Positions 17,281 to 26,692 of a stretch of 64,000 nucleotides of DNA are shown piece after piece. The stretch is from Scleromatobacter sp039920745 (lineage in GTDB: Bacteria > Pseudomonadota > Gammaproteobacteria > Burkholderiales > Burkholderiaceae_C): assembly GCA_039920745.1 (NCBI GenBank), contig JBDSDD010000058.1:1-64000 (forward strand), given 5' to 3'. The notes beneath the pieces are model-generated. The model saw nothing but the letters and a program-made list of their open reading frames with translations. It did no database searches and was not told the DNA's origin. Each line of letters starts with the position of its first letter. Positions within the stretch are counted from its first letter, which is position 1. The translations under genes were made by a program, and so were the position numbers.

Positions 17281-19836
17281 ATGAACTTGTCAGATCAGAA
17301 CAACGGCAACGTGCACAAGCAGGGCGCCCACACCGAGGGCGGCCTCGAGAACGTCTATCCTCCCGTCGCTTCGGAGTCCGGCCAGCGCGCCCGCAACGTG
17401 GCGATGGCGGACGTCGACCTGGGCGACCCGGTGGATTCGCATCGGCAATCGCTGCACGACTCGCACGACGGGCCCGGCCAGGGCCACCAGGAGCACCGGA
17501 CGCACGCGCTGTCGACGGGTGGCGCGGTGCCCACGCTGGACCTGGACGTCCACGCGATGGGCCACTCGGCCTTCCCGCTGGACGGTGTGGGGCCCGGCCA
17601 GGATGACGACCACGGCATCCACTCCGAGAACAACCTGTCCGTCGACTTGCCGCTCGAGTCCGTCGACACCGCGTCGATGACCGCGTCGACGATGGTGCCC
17701 GACCACAACGAGCCCGCCCCGACGCGCTTGCTCGATGCCGAGCCGGCCGCCGAAGAGATCGAGGCGGTCGACGACGACAACACTGGCCTGCCGCTGATCG
17801 GCCGCCGTTCGGTTGGCTACCAGCAGCGCTTCGTGATCACGTTGGCGGCCATCGGCTTCGTCGGCCTGCTCGTCGCGGGTTACGGCGCCATCTCCTCTGC
17901 CAATGCGCACGCGAAGCAGGTGGAAGCCACCGGTACGGCGCTGATGCAGTCGCAACGCCTGGCGAAGTCGGTCTCGCAGGCCATGATCGGCAGCCCCGCG
18001 GCCTTCCCGGAGGTCAAGGAAAGCGGCACGGTGCTGGCCACCGACGTGCGCGGCCTGAGCGCGGGCAACGAAATGGTCGGCGCCGTGCCCTCGGGCGCGC
18101 AGGACACTGTCCAGCCACTGCTGGGCCTGGTCGATCGCGCCGAGAAGAACGCCAACATCGTGCTGGCGCAGCAGAAGACGCTGACGCAGGTGGGCCAGGC
18201 GCTTCGCACCATCAATCGCCAGTCGTCCGACCTGCTCGAAACGGCCGAAACCGTGTCGTCGCTGAAGCTGCAGGGCGGCGCCTCGGCGGCCGAGATCTCC
18301 GCCGTCGGCCAGCTCGTGATGTTGACGCAGCGTATCGGCAAGAGCGCGAACGAGTTCCTGACCTACGAAGGCGTGAGCCCCGAGGCGGTGTTCCTGCTTG
18401 GCAAGGACTTGAACACCTTCCGCGAGATCGCCGACGGCCTGCTGCAAGGCAACGCCGACCTGCGCCTGCCCGGCACGAAGGAGCCCGCCACGCGCGAGCG
18501 CCTGGTGCAGCTGATCGACCAGTACGAGAAGACCCGCAGCGAATCCAGTGCCATTCTGGCCAACCTGCAGGGCCTGGTGGCTGCGCGCGAAGCGCAGTCG
18601 CAGATCGTGGGCGACAGCGAGCCGCTGCGAAAGGGCCTGGAAGCGGTGCAGAGCCGTCTTGACCAGATCGGCGGCGTCTCCAACGGCTACCTGGTCGCGA
18701 TCGGCGTCTTCATTCTGTTGCTCCTGGCGGGATCCGCCGGCTTCCTGCGACTGTTCGTGGTTGCGCAGCGCCAGCAAGCCAAGGACGCCGACGACAAGCG
18801 CCAGGACGCCGACGCCCGCCAGCGTGAAGCCCAGCGCGTCAACGACGCCAACCAGGCCGCCATTCTTCGCCTGATGAACGAACTGCAGTCGGTCGCCGAA
18901 GGCGATTTGACACAGCAAGCCACCGTTACCGAGGACATCACGGGCGCCATCGCCGACTCGGTCAATTACACCGTGGAAGAACTTCGAACGCTGGTGGCGC
19001 AGGTGCAGGGCACCGCCAACCGGGTGACGGACACCACCGGCCAGGTGGAACAGACGTCCACCGAACTGCTGGCGGCTTCCACAGAACAGCTGCACGAGAT
19101 CCGCGAAACCGGCGAGTCCGTGCTGCAGATGGCCGGGCGAATCAACGACGTGTCGCAACGCGCCCAGGAAACCGTGACGGCCGCCCAGCAGTCGCTGACG
19201 GTGACCCAGACCGGTCGACGCGCGGTGCAGGACGCGATCGAAGGCATGAACTCGATTCGCGACCAGATCCAGGAAACCTCCAAGCGGATCAAGCGCCTCG
19301 GTGAATCGTCCCAGGAGATCGGTGAAATCACCGAACTGATCTCGGACATTACGGAACAGACGAACGTGCTGGCGCTGAACGCCGCCATCCAGGCGGCCTC
19401 GGCCGGCGATGCGGGTCGCGGCTTCTCGGTGGTTGCGGAAGAAGTTCAGCGACTGGCCGAACGCTCCGGCGACGCCACGCGACAGATCGCGGCACTGGTG
19501 AAGGCCATTCAGACCGACACCGGCGATGCCGTGGCCGCCATGGAGCGTTCCACGCAGGGTGTGGTGCAGGGTGCGCAACTGTCCGACGCGGCCGGTGCGG
19601 CGCTGGTCGACATCGACCGGGTGACGCGCGAACTGTCGACGCTGGTGGAAAGCATCTCGGTGCAAGCGCAGAGCGAAGCCCAGTCCGCGAACATCGTGGC
19701 TTCCAACATCCAGCACATTTTCGCCGTGACGGAGCAGACCGGCGACGGTACGCGTTCGACCGCACAGATCGTTCGCGAACTGTCGCGTACGGCCGAAGAA
19801 TTGCGGCAGTCCGTTTCCCGGTTCAAGATCAGCTGA
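17281..19836 (+). CDS. pilJ: Methyl-accepting chemotaxis protein of the Pil-Chp system (PilJ-like)
   Basis: Receptor that feeds ChpA to control type IV pilus motility. It has 851 residues. An N-terminal cytoplasmic region of about 180 residues is rich in His, Asp and Gly. TM1 follows at about 184-204, then a periplasmic PilJ-type sensor, TM2 at about 470-494, a HAMP-like segment and a signalling hairpin with EQTNVLALNAAIQAASAGDAGRGF around 690-715. The long polar His-rich N-terminus (13 His in the first 145 residues) is not part of typical PilJ and is its main oddity. A family-B repeat follows the stop. Confidence 0.92.
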   Translation: MNLSDQNNGNVHKQGAHTEGGLENVYPPVASESGQRARNVAMADVDLGDPVDSHRQSLHDSHDGPGQGHQEHRTHALSTGGAVPTLDLDVHAMGHSAFPLDGVGPGQDDDHGIHSENNLSVDLPLESVDTASMTASTMVPDHNEPAPTRLLDAEPAAEEIEAVDDDNTGLPLIGRRSVGYQQRFVITLAAIGFVGLLVAGYGAISSANAHAKQVEATGTALMQSQRLAKSVSQAMIGSPAAFPEVKESGTVLATDVRGLSAGNEMVGAVPSGAQDTVQPLLGLVDRAEKNANIVLAQQKTLTQVGQALRTINRQSSDLLETAETVSSLKLQGGASAAEISAVGQLVMLTQRIGKSANEFLTYEGVSPEAVFLLGKDLNTFREIADGLLQGNADLRLPGTKEPATRERLVQLIDQYEKTRSESSAILANLQGLVAAREAQSQIVGDSEPLRKGLEAVQSRLDQIGGVSNGYLVAIGVFILLLLAGSAGFLRLFVVAQRQQAKDADDKRQDADARQREAQRVNDANQAAILRLMNELQSVAEGDLTQQATVTEDITGAIADSVNYTVEELRTLVAQVQGTANRVTDTTGQVEQTSTELLAASTEQLHEIRETGESVLQMAGRINDVSQRAQETVTAAQQSLTVTQTGRRAVQDAIEGMNSIRDQIQETSKRIKRLGESSQEIGEITELISDITEQTNVLALNAAIQAASAGDAGRGFSVVAEEVQRLAERSGDATRQIAALVKAIQTDTGDAVAAMERSTQGVVQGAQLSDAAGAALVDIDRVTRELSTLVESISVQAQSEAQSANIVASNIQHIFAVTEQTGDGTRSTAQIVRELSRTAEELRQSVSRFKIS

Positions 19837-19841
19837 TGGTG

Positions 19842-19940
19842 CCCCCACGCTCCCTGACGGTCGCTGCCCCCCGCGGGGGCGCACGGATCGGCTCGGATGC
19901 GATCCTCGCTTCCCTTTTCTTGGGTGGGCCTGCGGCCGGC
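19842..19940. repeat. Dispersed intergenic repeat, family B, copy 2
   Basis: Same ordered blocks as 16508-16596: CCCCACGCTCC, TGCCCCCCGCGGGGGCGC (a self-complementary CCCCCGCGGGGG core), GCTCGGATG and GGGCCTGCGGCCGGC. It occupies most of the 175-base gap between pilJ and chpA. The palindromic core could act as a hairpin or a Rho-independent-like stem, but there is no T-tract. Confidence 0.65.
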
Positions 19941-20011
19941 CTGCCGTTTCCTCGGGTGGGACGAGCCGCTGAAAACCCTTGCGCACTGCCTTAGCAGGCT
20001 GCGCGCTGGAG

Positions 20012-23000
20012 ATGACGTTGAGTGAACAAGTAGCGCACGCAGTGCCTGCAGATCTGAGCACGTTGGCCTGGGTGGCCGACGAGCTTCGCCGTACCCTCGA
20101 CAATGCCCACAAGGCGTTGCGGCGCCAGGTGCGCGAGACCGAGACCGCGCCCCAGGGCGCCGAGATCGACGGCGCCGCCTCGCAGGCGATGCAACAAGCC
20201 CGCGCGCTGTTCCATCAAGGCGCTGGTGCGCTCGACATGGTCGGCCAGGTCGAAAGCGCCCGCATGCTGCGCGCCAGCGAGCAGGCCGTGCTGCGCCTGA
20301 TGCAGAAGGTGCGCCAGATGGATGGCGCCGCCGTCACCAGCATCGAGCGCTCGTCGTTCGCGCTGCTCGACTTCCTGCGCCGGCGCCTGTCCGGCAAGGA
20401 CGTGTCGCCGCTGGCGCTGTTCCCGCAATATCGCGAAGTGCAGACGCTCGCCGGTGCCGATCGCATCCATCCGGCCGACCTGTGGTCGTCCGACCCGCAG
20501 TCGCAGGCCGCCCGACTGACCGCTGTCGCTCCGTTGCTGGTGAAGGCCTCGGCCTCCTCGCACGTGATGGCGCTCAAGCCCGACGCCGATACCCGTGGCC
20601 GCATGGAACAGTGCATGCTCGCGCTGCTGCGCGGCCCCGTCGGCCCTGCCGCCACGCAGATGAGCCAGCTGTTCGCCGGTCTCGGCGCAGGGGCCTCCGG
20701 CAAGCTCGCGGGCCTGTGGTCCGTGGCCGCCGCATTCTTCGAAGCCCAGGCGCAAGGCCGCCTGTCGGCCGACGTCTACAGCAAGCGCCTCACGTCGCGC
20801 CTGCTGGCCCAGGTGCGCCTGGCCGAGCGCGGCCAGGTCGAGGTCTCGGATCGCCTCACGCAAGACCTGCTGTTCTTCTGCTCGCGCGCGCTGCCGGGCG
20901 ACGACGCCAAGGCGCCGCGCCTCGTGGCCGTGCGCAAGGCGTTCGCGCTGCCGACCGCGGAGCCGGTTGACTACGAACAGGAAGCGCTCGGCCGCTACGA
21001 TCCCGCCCTGATTCCGCTGGCGCGTCGCCGCGTCGAGGCGCTGAAGGAATCGTGGTCGTCCGCCACGGCCGGCCAGTCCGGCCTCGCGGCCAGCCTGCGC
21101 GAACAGGCCACGCTGGTCGCCGACTCGGTGCGCAAGCTGCACCCCGAGGGCGAACACATGGCGCGCGCGCTCGACGCCGCGGTCACGCAGGTGGCCGATG
21201 GCAGCACCGTGCCATCGCCGAACCTCGCGATGGAAGTCGCCACCAGCCTGCTGTGCCTGGACGCCGCGCTGGACGACGCCGACATCGCCGACGCCTCGTT
21301 CGGCACCCGCATCCACCAGCTCGCCGAGCGCATCGACCTGGCGCGCCAGGGCCGCACGCCCGGCCCGATCGAGCCGTGGATGGAAGACCTCTACCGCCGC
21401 GCCTCCGATCGCCAGACGATGGGCAGCGTGGTTCAGGAGCTGCGCTCGTCGCTCGCCGACGTCGAAGGCCAGCTCGACAAGTTCAACCGCAATCCCGCCG
21501 AGCGCGAGTTGCTCGTGCCGGTGCCGGCCAAGCTGTCGGCCATGCGCGGCGTGCTGTCCGTGCTGGGCCTGGACCAGGCCGGGTATGCCGTCGTTCGCAT
21601 GCGCGACGAAGTCGACGCCGTGCTGGCGCAGTCGCGTGACGGCGCAGAGAATGCGGCCGCGTCGCGCGCGCTGTCCGACCAGGCCGTGGGTCGCCTCGCC
21701 GCCAACGTCGGCGCGCTGGGCTTCCTGATCGACCTGCTGGGCGTGCAGCCGCAACTGGCCAAGTCGCTGTTCAAGTTCGACACCGAAAGCGGTCGTCTCG
21801 AGACCGTGATGGGTCGCACCGACGAAGTCGCGCCGACGGAAGTCGACGCCCCGGTCGCTGGCGAAAGCGAGCTGATGGAGCAGGTGCAGTCGCTGGCGGC
21901 CGCCGCCGGCGACGATGGCGCCTCCAAGGCCGACATCATCCACAAGCTCGACGAACTGGCCCAACAGGCCGTCGCCTCCGACGAGAAGAGCATCGCCGAC
22001 GCCGCCAAGGCCGCGAGCAAGGCCCTGGCCCGCAGCGACGCGACCGCCGCAACGGAAGTGCGCCAGGACATCGCCCAGGCGATGACCGACTTCGCCGCAC
22101 CGCCGCCGCCGGCTCCGATCGCCGCCGCAGCGGCCGTGTCCTCCACGGCCACGGCCGAGGACGACGAGATGCTCGACGTCTTCTTCGAGGAAGCCGAGGA
22201 AGTCATCGTCAGCGCCCGCGAGAGTTTGGGCAAGCTGGCCGAGGATCCGCAGCACTTCGAGTCGATCTCCACCGTCCGCCGCGCGTTCCACACTCTCAAG
22301 GGCAGTTCGCGCATGGTCGGGCTGAAGGACTTCGGCGACGCCGCCTGGTCCTGCGAACAGCTGTACAACGCCCGCCTGGCCGAGCACGATATCGAGGCCA
22401 ATGCCGAGCTGCGCGCGTTCTCGTTGAACGTGCTCGACGAGCTCGAGGGCTGGGTCAAGGCGCTGGTCGCCAGGAACGCCAGCGGCTTCCACAGCGCGCC
22501 CATCGTCGCCGCCGCCAACGCACTGCGCGACGGGGTCGATCCCGATGCCGAGCCGATCAAGGCCAGAGCCCCGGCCACGACGTCGGTCGAGAGCACCGCG
22601 GTGCTGCGGCCCACTCCGGGCCCGCAGGACGACTTCGAGCCCGCGCCGGAAGAGATCGAGGCCGGCGACACCGAGATCCTCGAGGACTTCGCCGCGACCG
22701 GGTCCGGCGAAATCGACGCGCCGGCCAAGCTCGTGTCGCACGACGAGCACGCCGGTTTCGCGCTGCATCTGCCTGACGACACCCCGGATCCACACGCCCA
22801 CGCGCCCACCGAGCACGTCGATCTGCCCACGCAATACCTGGAAGAGCGCACGGTGGTGCAGCCGATCGAGCACCCGCCGGCATACGCCGCGCCGAACTTC
22901 GAATTCGACCTCGGCGATCTCGACAAGACCAAGGTGGTCGCCGACAAGGCAGCCGAGACGACGCACGTCACCTCGCACCCGGATTTCGAAGATACCAACG

Positions 23001-26000
23001 CTGGCCCGGAAACGGTGCCTGCGGAGCTCGACGAGACCGCGTTCGACCTGCTGCCCACCGCACGCACCGCCGAGCCGGCTGCCAACGACGCCGCGGTCGA
23101 TGCCGCCAAGTCGGGCACGCGCGCGTTCGACACGCTGGCCGCGGGCGACCAACTGCCAGCCGACGACGCCGAGAACTACAAGGTCATCGGCCCGCTGCGG
23201 ATCGGCCTGGGCCTGTTCAACATCTTCCTCAACGAAGCCGACGAGCAGTCGCGCCGCCTGTGCACCTCGCTCGCCGAGTGGGTGCTGGAGCTCCCGCGCC
23301 CGGTCGGCGAGGACGCGGTCGCGCTGGCACATTCGCTGGCCGGCAATTCGGCCACCGTGGGCCATGCCGACCTGTCGTCCTTGTCGCGTCGCCTGGAGCA
23401 TGCACTCGAGGTCTCGCAGTCGCGTCTCGTGACGCCGGACGAGGCGCGTCTGTACAACGACGTCGCCGAAGAAATCCGCCGCCTGCTGCACCAGTTCGCC
23501 GCCGGCTTCCTGCAGGCGCCCGCGCCGGCGCTGCTGGCCCGTTTCGACGCCTTCCAGGCGTCGATCCAGGCCCAGGCCGCGCAGGCCACGCACGACGAGA
23601 GCGTCCAGCGCGCCCGTGAAGCCGAGAGCGCCGCACAGGCTGAACAAGCGGCGAAGGCCGCCGCCGCCGCGCAAGCCGCCGCCGAGGCGAAGGCCGCTGC
23701 GGATGCGCAAGTGGCGGCGCAAGCCAAGGCCGCTGCGGACGCGCAAGCCGCCGCCGACGCGCAGGCCGCTGCGCAGGCCGAGGCCGCCGCGCAAGTCAAG
23801 GCAGCTGCGGAAGCTCTGGCTGCCGCCCAACTCGCCGCGGAGTCTGCCGCCGCAGCGGCGAGGGCCGAGGAGCATCGTTTCGCCGAGCCGATGATCGCTG
23901 CGCCGGACGTCATCGATTCGCCCGACACCGAGATCGGTGCCGACGAATTCGAGGCCCTCAACGCCGCTGCCGATGCGGCCGCGACGCACGTTGAGCCGGT
24001 CGTGCAACACATCGCTGCAGCGGTGCCGGAATCCGGCCTGGGCGCCGTCCGTTTCAGCGTGCTGGACGAGACCGTCCGCGGCGAGCCGGGCCAACGCCAC
24101 GAGGTCGCCGCGCCGCAGAACGAAGACACCGGCTTCGCGCAGGATCTGGACGCGCAGGATGCGATCGATCCCGAGTTGTTCGAGATCTTCTCCGAAGAGG
24201 CGCAGGAACTGCTGCCGACCCTCGCCTCGCACCTGCGGGCATGGGAAGAGGCGCCGGAGACGCCGACAGAGGCTTTCGGTGCGCTGCGCGCACTGCACAC
24301 GCTCAAGGGCAGCGCGCGTCTCGCCGGTGCGATGCGCCTGGGCGAACTGGCGCACCGCCTGGAGTCCGCGTTCGAAGAGCGCGTGGGCGGCCGGTCGGTC
24401 AACCCGCCGACCATGGCGACGCTGCACACCGGCGTCGATGCGCTCGACGAGGAGTTCCAGCGCCTGCAACGTGCGCCGCGCGCACCCGAGCCGGTCGCCG
24501 AGCCGGTCTACAAGGCCCCGGCGCCCGCGCCGCTGGTCATCGAGACGGCCGAAGCCGTCGAGCCGACCCCGGTCGCAGAACCAGCCAAGCCGGCCGTCGA
24601 GCCGATCGCCCCGGTGGCCGTGCCCGAGTCGACCATCCGCCAGATCGTGCCGAAGGCGCTGTCCGACGCCGCGCCGCAGGTCATCGACTGGGCCCGTTTC
24701 AGCGCCACCAATCCGTCGCGCATCCAGCGCGTCATCGAGACGGCCACCGGCAATCCCGCCACCGCCACGGTGCGCGTCAAGGCGCCGTTGCTGGACCGCC
24801 TGGTCAACCAGGCTGGCGAAGTCTCGATCACGCGTTCGCGTCTCGAAAGCGACGTCACGCAGATGCGCGTGTCGCTGCGCGAACTGACGGAAAACCTGGA
24901 TCGCCTGCGACGCCAGTTGCGTGACATCGAGCTGCAGGCCGACACGCAGATCGCGTCGCGCCTCGAGGCCAGCAAGGGTTCAGCCGTCGAGTTCGACCCG
25001 CTTGAAATGGACCGCTTCACGCGCTTCCAGGAACTGACCCGCATGATGGCCGAGTCGGTCAACGACGTGGCCACCGTGCAGCGCAGCCTGACGCAGACCG
25101 TGCAGTCGGCGGAAGACGAGATGGCTGCGCAGGCCCGCCTGACGCGTGCGCTGTCCGAAGACTTGCTGCGCGCGCGCATGGTGCCGTTCGACGCGCTGTC
25201 CGAACGTCTCTACCGCGTGGTGCGCCAGGCCGCCAAGGAAACCTCGGTCCAGGTGCGCCTGAACGTCGAAGGCTCGTCGATCGAACTGGATCGAAGCGTC
25301 CTCGACCGCATGGCCGGCGCCTTCGAGCACTTGCTGCGCAATGCCGTCGTGCACGGCATCGAGGCGCCGGACGTTCGCCGCGCCCAGGACAAGGATCCGG
25401 TCGGCACGATCGACGTCACGCTGGCCCAGCAAGGCAACGAAGTGCGGATCCAGATCCGCGACGACGGCAATGGCCTGAACCTGCAACGCATCGAGGCGCG
25501 TGGCCGGCGCAACGGGCTGATCGCACCGGACGCGAAGCCGACCGACGCCGAACTGGCCAACCTGATCTTCACGCCGGGCTTCACCACCACCGACGAAGTG
25601 ACCGAACTCGCCGGCCGTGGCGTCGGCATGGATGCGGTGCGCACCGACGTCACCGCGCTCGGCGGACGCATCGAGACCGCTTCGGCCCCCGGCCGCGGCA
25701 CGGCCTTCACGCTGCTGCTGCCGCTGACCACGGCCGTCACGCGCGTCGTCCAGCTGCGCTGCGGCGACCTCACCGTCGCCATGCCCGCCTCGCTGGTGGA
25801 AGTGGTGCGCCGCACGCCCAACGCCGACGTCGAGCAGGCCTACCTGAGCGGCCAGTTCCGCGATGGCGCGCAGGACGTGCCGTTCTTCTGGCTCGGCGCG
25901 CTGCTGCAGGCGAGCACGCACGGCGTCCTGGCTGGCAAGCACACGTCCATCGTGCTGGTGCGAAGCGCCGAGCAACGCGTCGCGCTGCACGTCGACCAGG

Positions 26001-26587
26001 TCGTGGGCAACCAGGAAGTGGTCGTCAAGAACCTCGGGCCGCAGCTGGCTCGCCTGCCAGGTCTCGCGGGCATGTCCCTGCTGGCCACCGGCGAGGTGGT
26101 GCCCATCTACAACCCGGTGGCGCTGGCGGCCGTGTATGGCCAGCGTGCGACCACCGAGTCGGGCGCGCCGCACGTGCCGGTCATCATCGAGGAAGTCGAA
26201 GAGATCAAGGCGCCGCTGATCCTGGTGGTCGACGATTCGCTGACCGTGCGCCGCGTCACGCAGCGCCTGCTGACACGCGAAGGTTTCCGCGTCACCGTGG
26301 CCAAGGACGGCCTGGATGCGCTGGAGCAGCTCGAGGTCGAGCGCCCGGCCGTGATGCTGACCGACATCGAAATGCCGCGCATGGACGGGTTCGACCTGCT
26401 GCGCAACGTCCGCCACGACCCGCGCTGGAACGGCCTGCCCGTGATCATGATCACGTCGCGGATCGCTCAGAAGCACCGGGACCTGGCCGAGCAGCTCGGC
26501 GCCGACCACTATCTGGGCAAGCCGTATGATGAAGAGCAACTGATCGGACTGGTCCGGGAAAACGTCGCGAAGAAGATCCCTGCTTGA
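20012..26587 (+). CDS. chpA: Giant hybrid chemotaxis kinase of the Pil-Chp system (ChpA/PilL-like)
   Basis: CheA-type histidine kinase of 2191 residues controlling type IV pili. The first ~700 residues resemble the FimL-like/degenerate Hpt region. Canonical Hpt motifs are FHTLKGSSR (H760) and LHTLKGSAR (H1429); a divergent one is AHSLAGNS (H1107). An Ala/Gln/Lys-rich coiled stretch at about 1197-1287 separates the last two. A dimerisation helix (about 1588-1650), an HATPase domain with NAVVHG, DDGNGL and GRGVGMD (about 1763-1907), a CheW-like domain (about 1908-2047) and a receiver with D2118 in MLTDIEMPRMDGFD follow. The ATG at 20012 was chosen; an upstream TTG only adds residues unlike the family. 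It has fewer canonical Hpt motifs than Pseudomonas ChpA. Confidence 0.93.
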   Translation: MTLSEQVAHAVPADLSTLAWVADELRRTLDNAHKALRRQVRETETAPQGAEIDGAASQAMQQARALFHQGAGALDMVGQVESARMLRASEQAVLRLMQKVRQMDGAAVTSIERSSFALLDFLRRRLSGKDVSPLALFPQYREVQTLAGADRIHPADLWSSDPQSQAARLTAVAPLLVKASASSHVMALKPDADTRGRMEQCMLALLRGPVGPAATQMSQLFAGLGAGASGKLAGLWSVAAAFFEAQAQGRLSADVYSKRLTSRLLAQVRLAERGQVEVSDRLTQDLLFFCSRALPGDDAKAPRLVAVRKAFALPTAEPVDYEQEALGRYDPALIPLARRRVEALKESWSSATAGQSGLAASLREQATLVADSVRKLHPEGEHMARALDAAVTQVADGSTVPSPNLAMEVATSLLCLDAALDDADIADASFGTRIHQLAERIDLARQGRTPGPIEPWMEDLYRRASDRQTMGSVVQELRSSLADVEGQLDKFNRNPAERELLVPVPAKLSAMRGVLSVLGLDQAGYAVVRMRDEVDAVLAQSRDGAENAAASRALSDQAVGRLAANVGALGFLIDLLGVQPQLAKSLFKFDTESGRLETVMGRTDEVAPTEVDAPVAGESELMEQVQSLAAAAGDDGASKADIIHKLDELAQQAVASDEKSIADAAKAASKALARSDATAATEVRQDIAQAMTDFAAPPPPAPIAAAAAVSSTATAEDDEMLDVFFEEAEEVIVSARESLGKLAEDPQHFESISTVRRAFHTLKGSSRMVGLKDFGDAAWSCEQLYNARLAEHDIEANAELRAFSLNVLDELEGWVKALVARNASGFHSAPIVAAANALRDGVDPDAEPIKARAPATTSVESTAVLRPTPGPQDDFEPAPEEIEAGDTEILEDFAATGSGEIDAPAKLVSHDEHAGFALHLPDDTPDPHAHAPTEHVDLPTQYLEERTVVQPIEHPPAYAAPNFEFDLGDLDKTKVVADKAAETTHVTSHPDFEDTNAGPETVPAELDETAFDLLPTARTAEPAANDAAVDAAKSGTRAFDTLAAGDQLPADDAENYKVIGPLRIGLGLFNIFLNEADEQSRRLCTSLAEWVLELPRPVGEDAVALAHSLAGNSATVGHADLSSLSRRLEHALEVSQSRLVTPDEARLYNDVAEEIRRLLHQFAAGFLQAPAPALLARFDAFQASIQAQAAQATHDESVQRAREAESAAQAEQAAKAAAAAQAAAEAKAAADAQVAAQAKAAADAQAAADAQAAAQAEAAAQVKAAAEALAAAQLAAESAAAAARAEEHRFAEPMIAAPDVIDSPDTEIGADEFEALNAAADAAATHVEPVVQHIAAAVPESGLGAVRFSVLDETVRGEPGQRHEVAAPQNEDTGFAQDLDAQDAIDPELFEIFSEEAQELLPTLASHLRAWEEAPETPTEAFGALRALHTLKGSARLAGAMRLGELAHRLESAFEERVGGRSVNPPTMATLHTGVDALDEEFQRLQRAPRAPEPVAEPVYKAPAPAPLVIETAEAVEPTPVAEPAKPAVEPIAPVAVPESTIRQIVPKALSDAAPQVIDWARFSATNPSRIQRVIETATGNPATATVRVKAPLLDRLVNQAGEVSITRSRLESDVTQMRVSLRELTENLDRLRRQLRDIELQADTQIASRLEASKGSAVEFDPLEMDRFTRFQELTRMMAESVNDVATVQRSLTQTVQSAEDEMAAQARLTRALSEDLLRARMVPFDALSERLYRVVRQAAKETSVQVRLNVEGSSIELDRSVLDRMAGAFEHLLRNAVVHGIEAPDVRRAQDKDPVGTIDVTLAQQGNEVRIQIRDDGNGLNLQRIEARGRRNGLIAPDAKPTDAELANLIFTPGFTTTDEVTELAGRGVGMDAVRTDVTALGGRIETASAPGRGTAFTLLLPLTTAVTRVVQLRCGDLTVAMPASLVEVVRRTPNADVEQAYLSGQFRDGAQDVPFFWLGALLQASTHGVLAGKHTSIVLVRSAEQRVALHVDQVVGNQEVVVKNLGPQLARLPGLAGMSLLATGEVVPIYNPVALAAVYGQRATTESGAPHVPVIIEEVEEIKAPLILVVDDSLTVRRVTQRLLTREGFRVTVAKDGLDALEQLEVERPAVMLTDIEMPRMDGFDLLRNVRHDPRWNGLPVIMITSRIAQKHRDLAEQLGADHYLGKPYDEEQLIGLVRENVAKKIPA

Positions 26588-26692
26588 TCCTCCAAGAAGC
26601 AATCCGGCAATTCTGCCGGGGCGCTTCGCGGATTCAGTATTTCAGTCGGGTCGAACCTGGACCGATAACAGGGATCACCGCTCCATATATCC

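Noticed and set aside
17290..20112. Long antisense frame across pilJ
   Set aside because: No recognisable motif, Arg/His-rich composition, and it runs through the repeat and two real genes. It is a GC-skew artefact.
23600..23870. Ala-rich coding stretch in chpA considered as a DNA tandem repeat or frameshift artefact
   Set aside because: The units are irregular at DNA level and the reading frame stays open with sensible domains on both sides; it is a protein linker or coiled coil.
19991..24469. Very long open frame antisense to chpA (about 1490 codons)
   Set aside because: Composition is Arg/Gly/Leu/Val-rich with no domain. It mirrors the high third-position GC of chpA on the other strand, whose domains are clear.
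26604..26619. CCGGCA-ATTC-TGCCGG hairpin after chpA as a terminator
   Set aside because: Short stem and GC-rich downstream sequence without T's.
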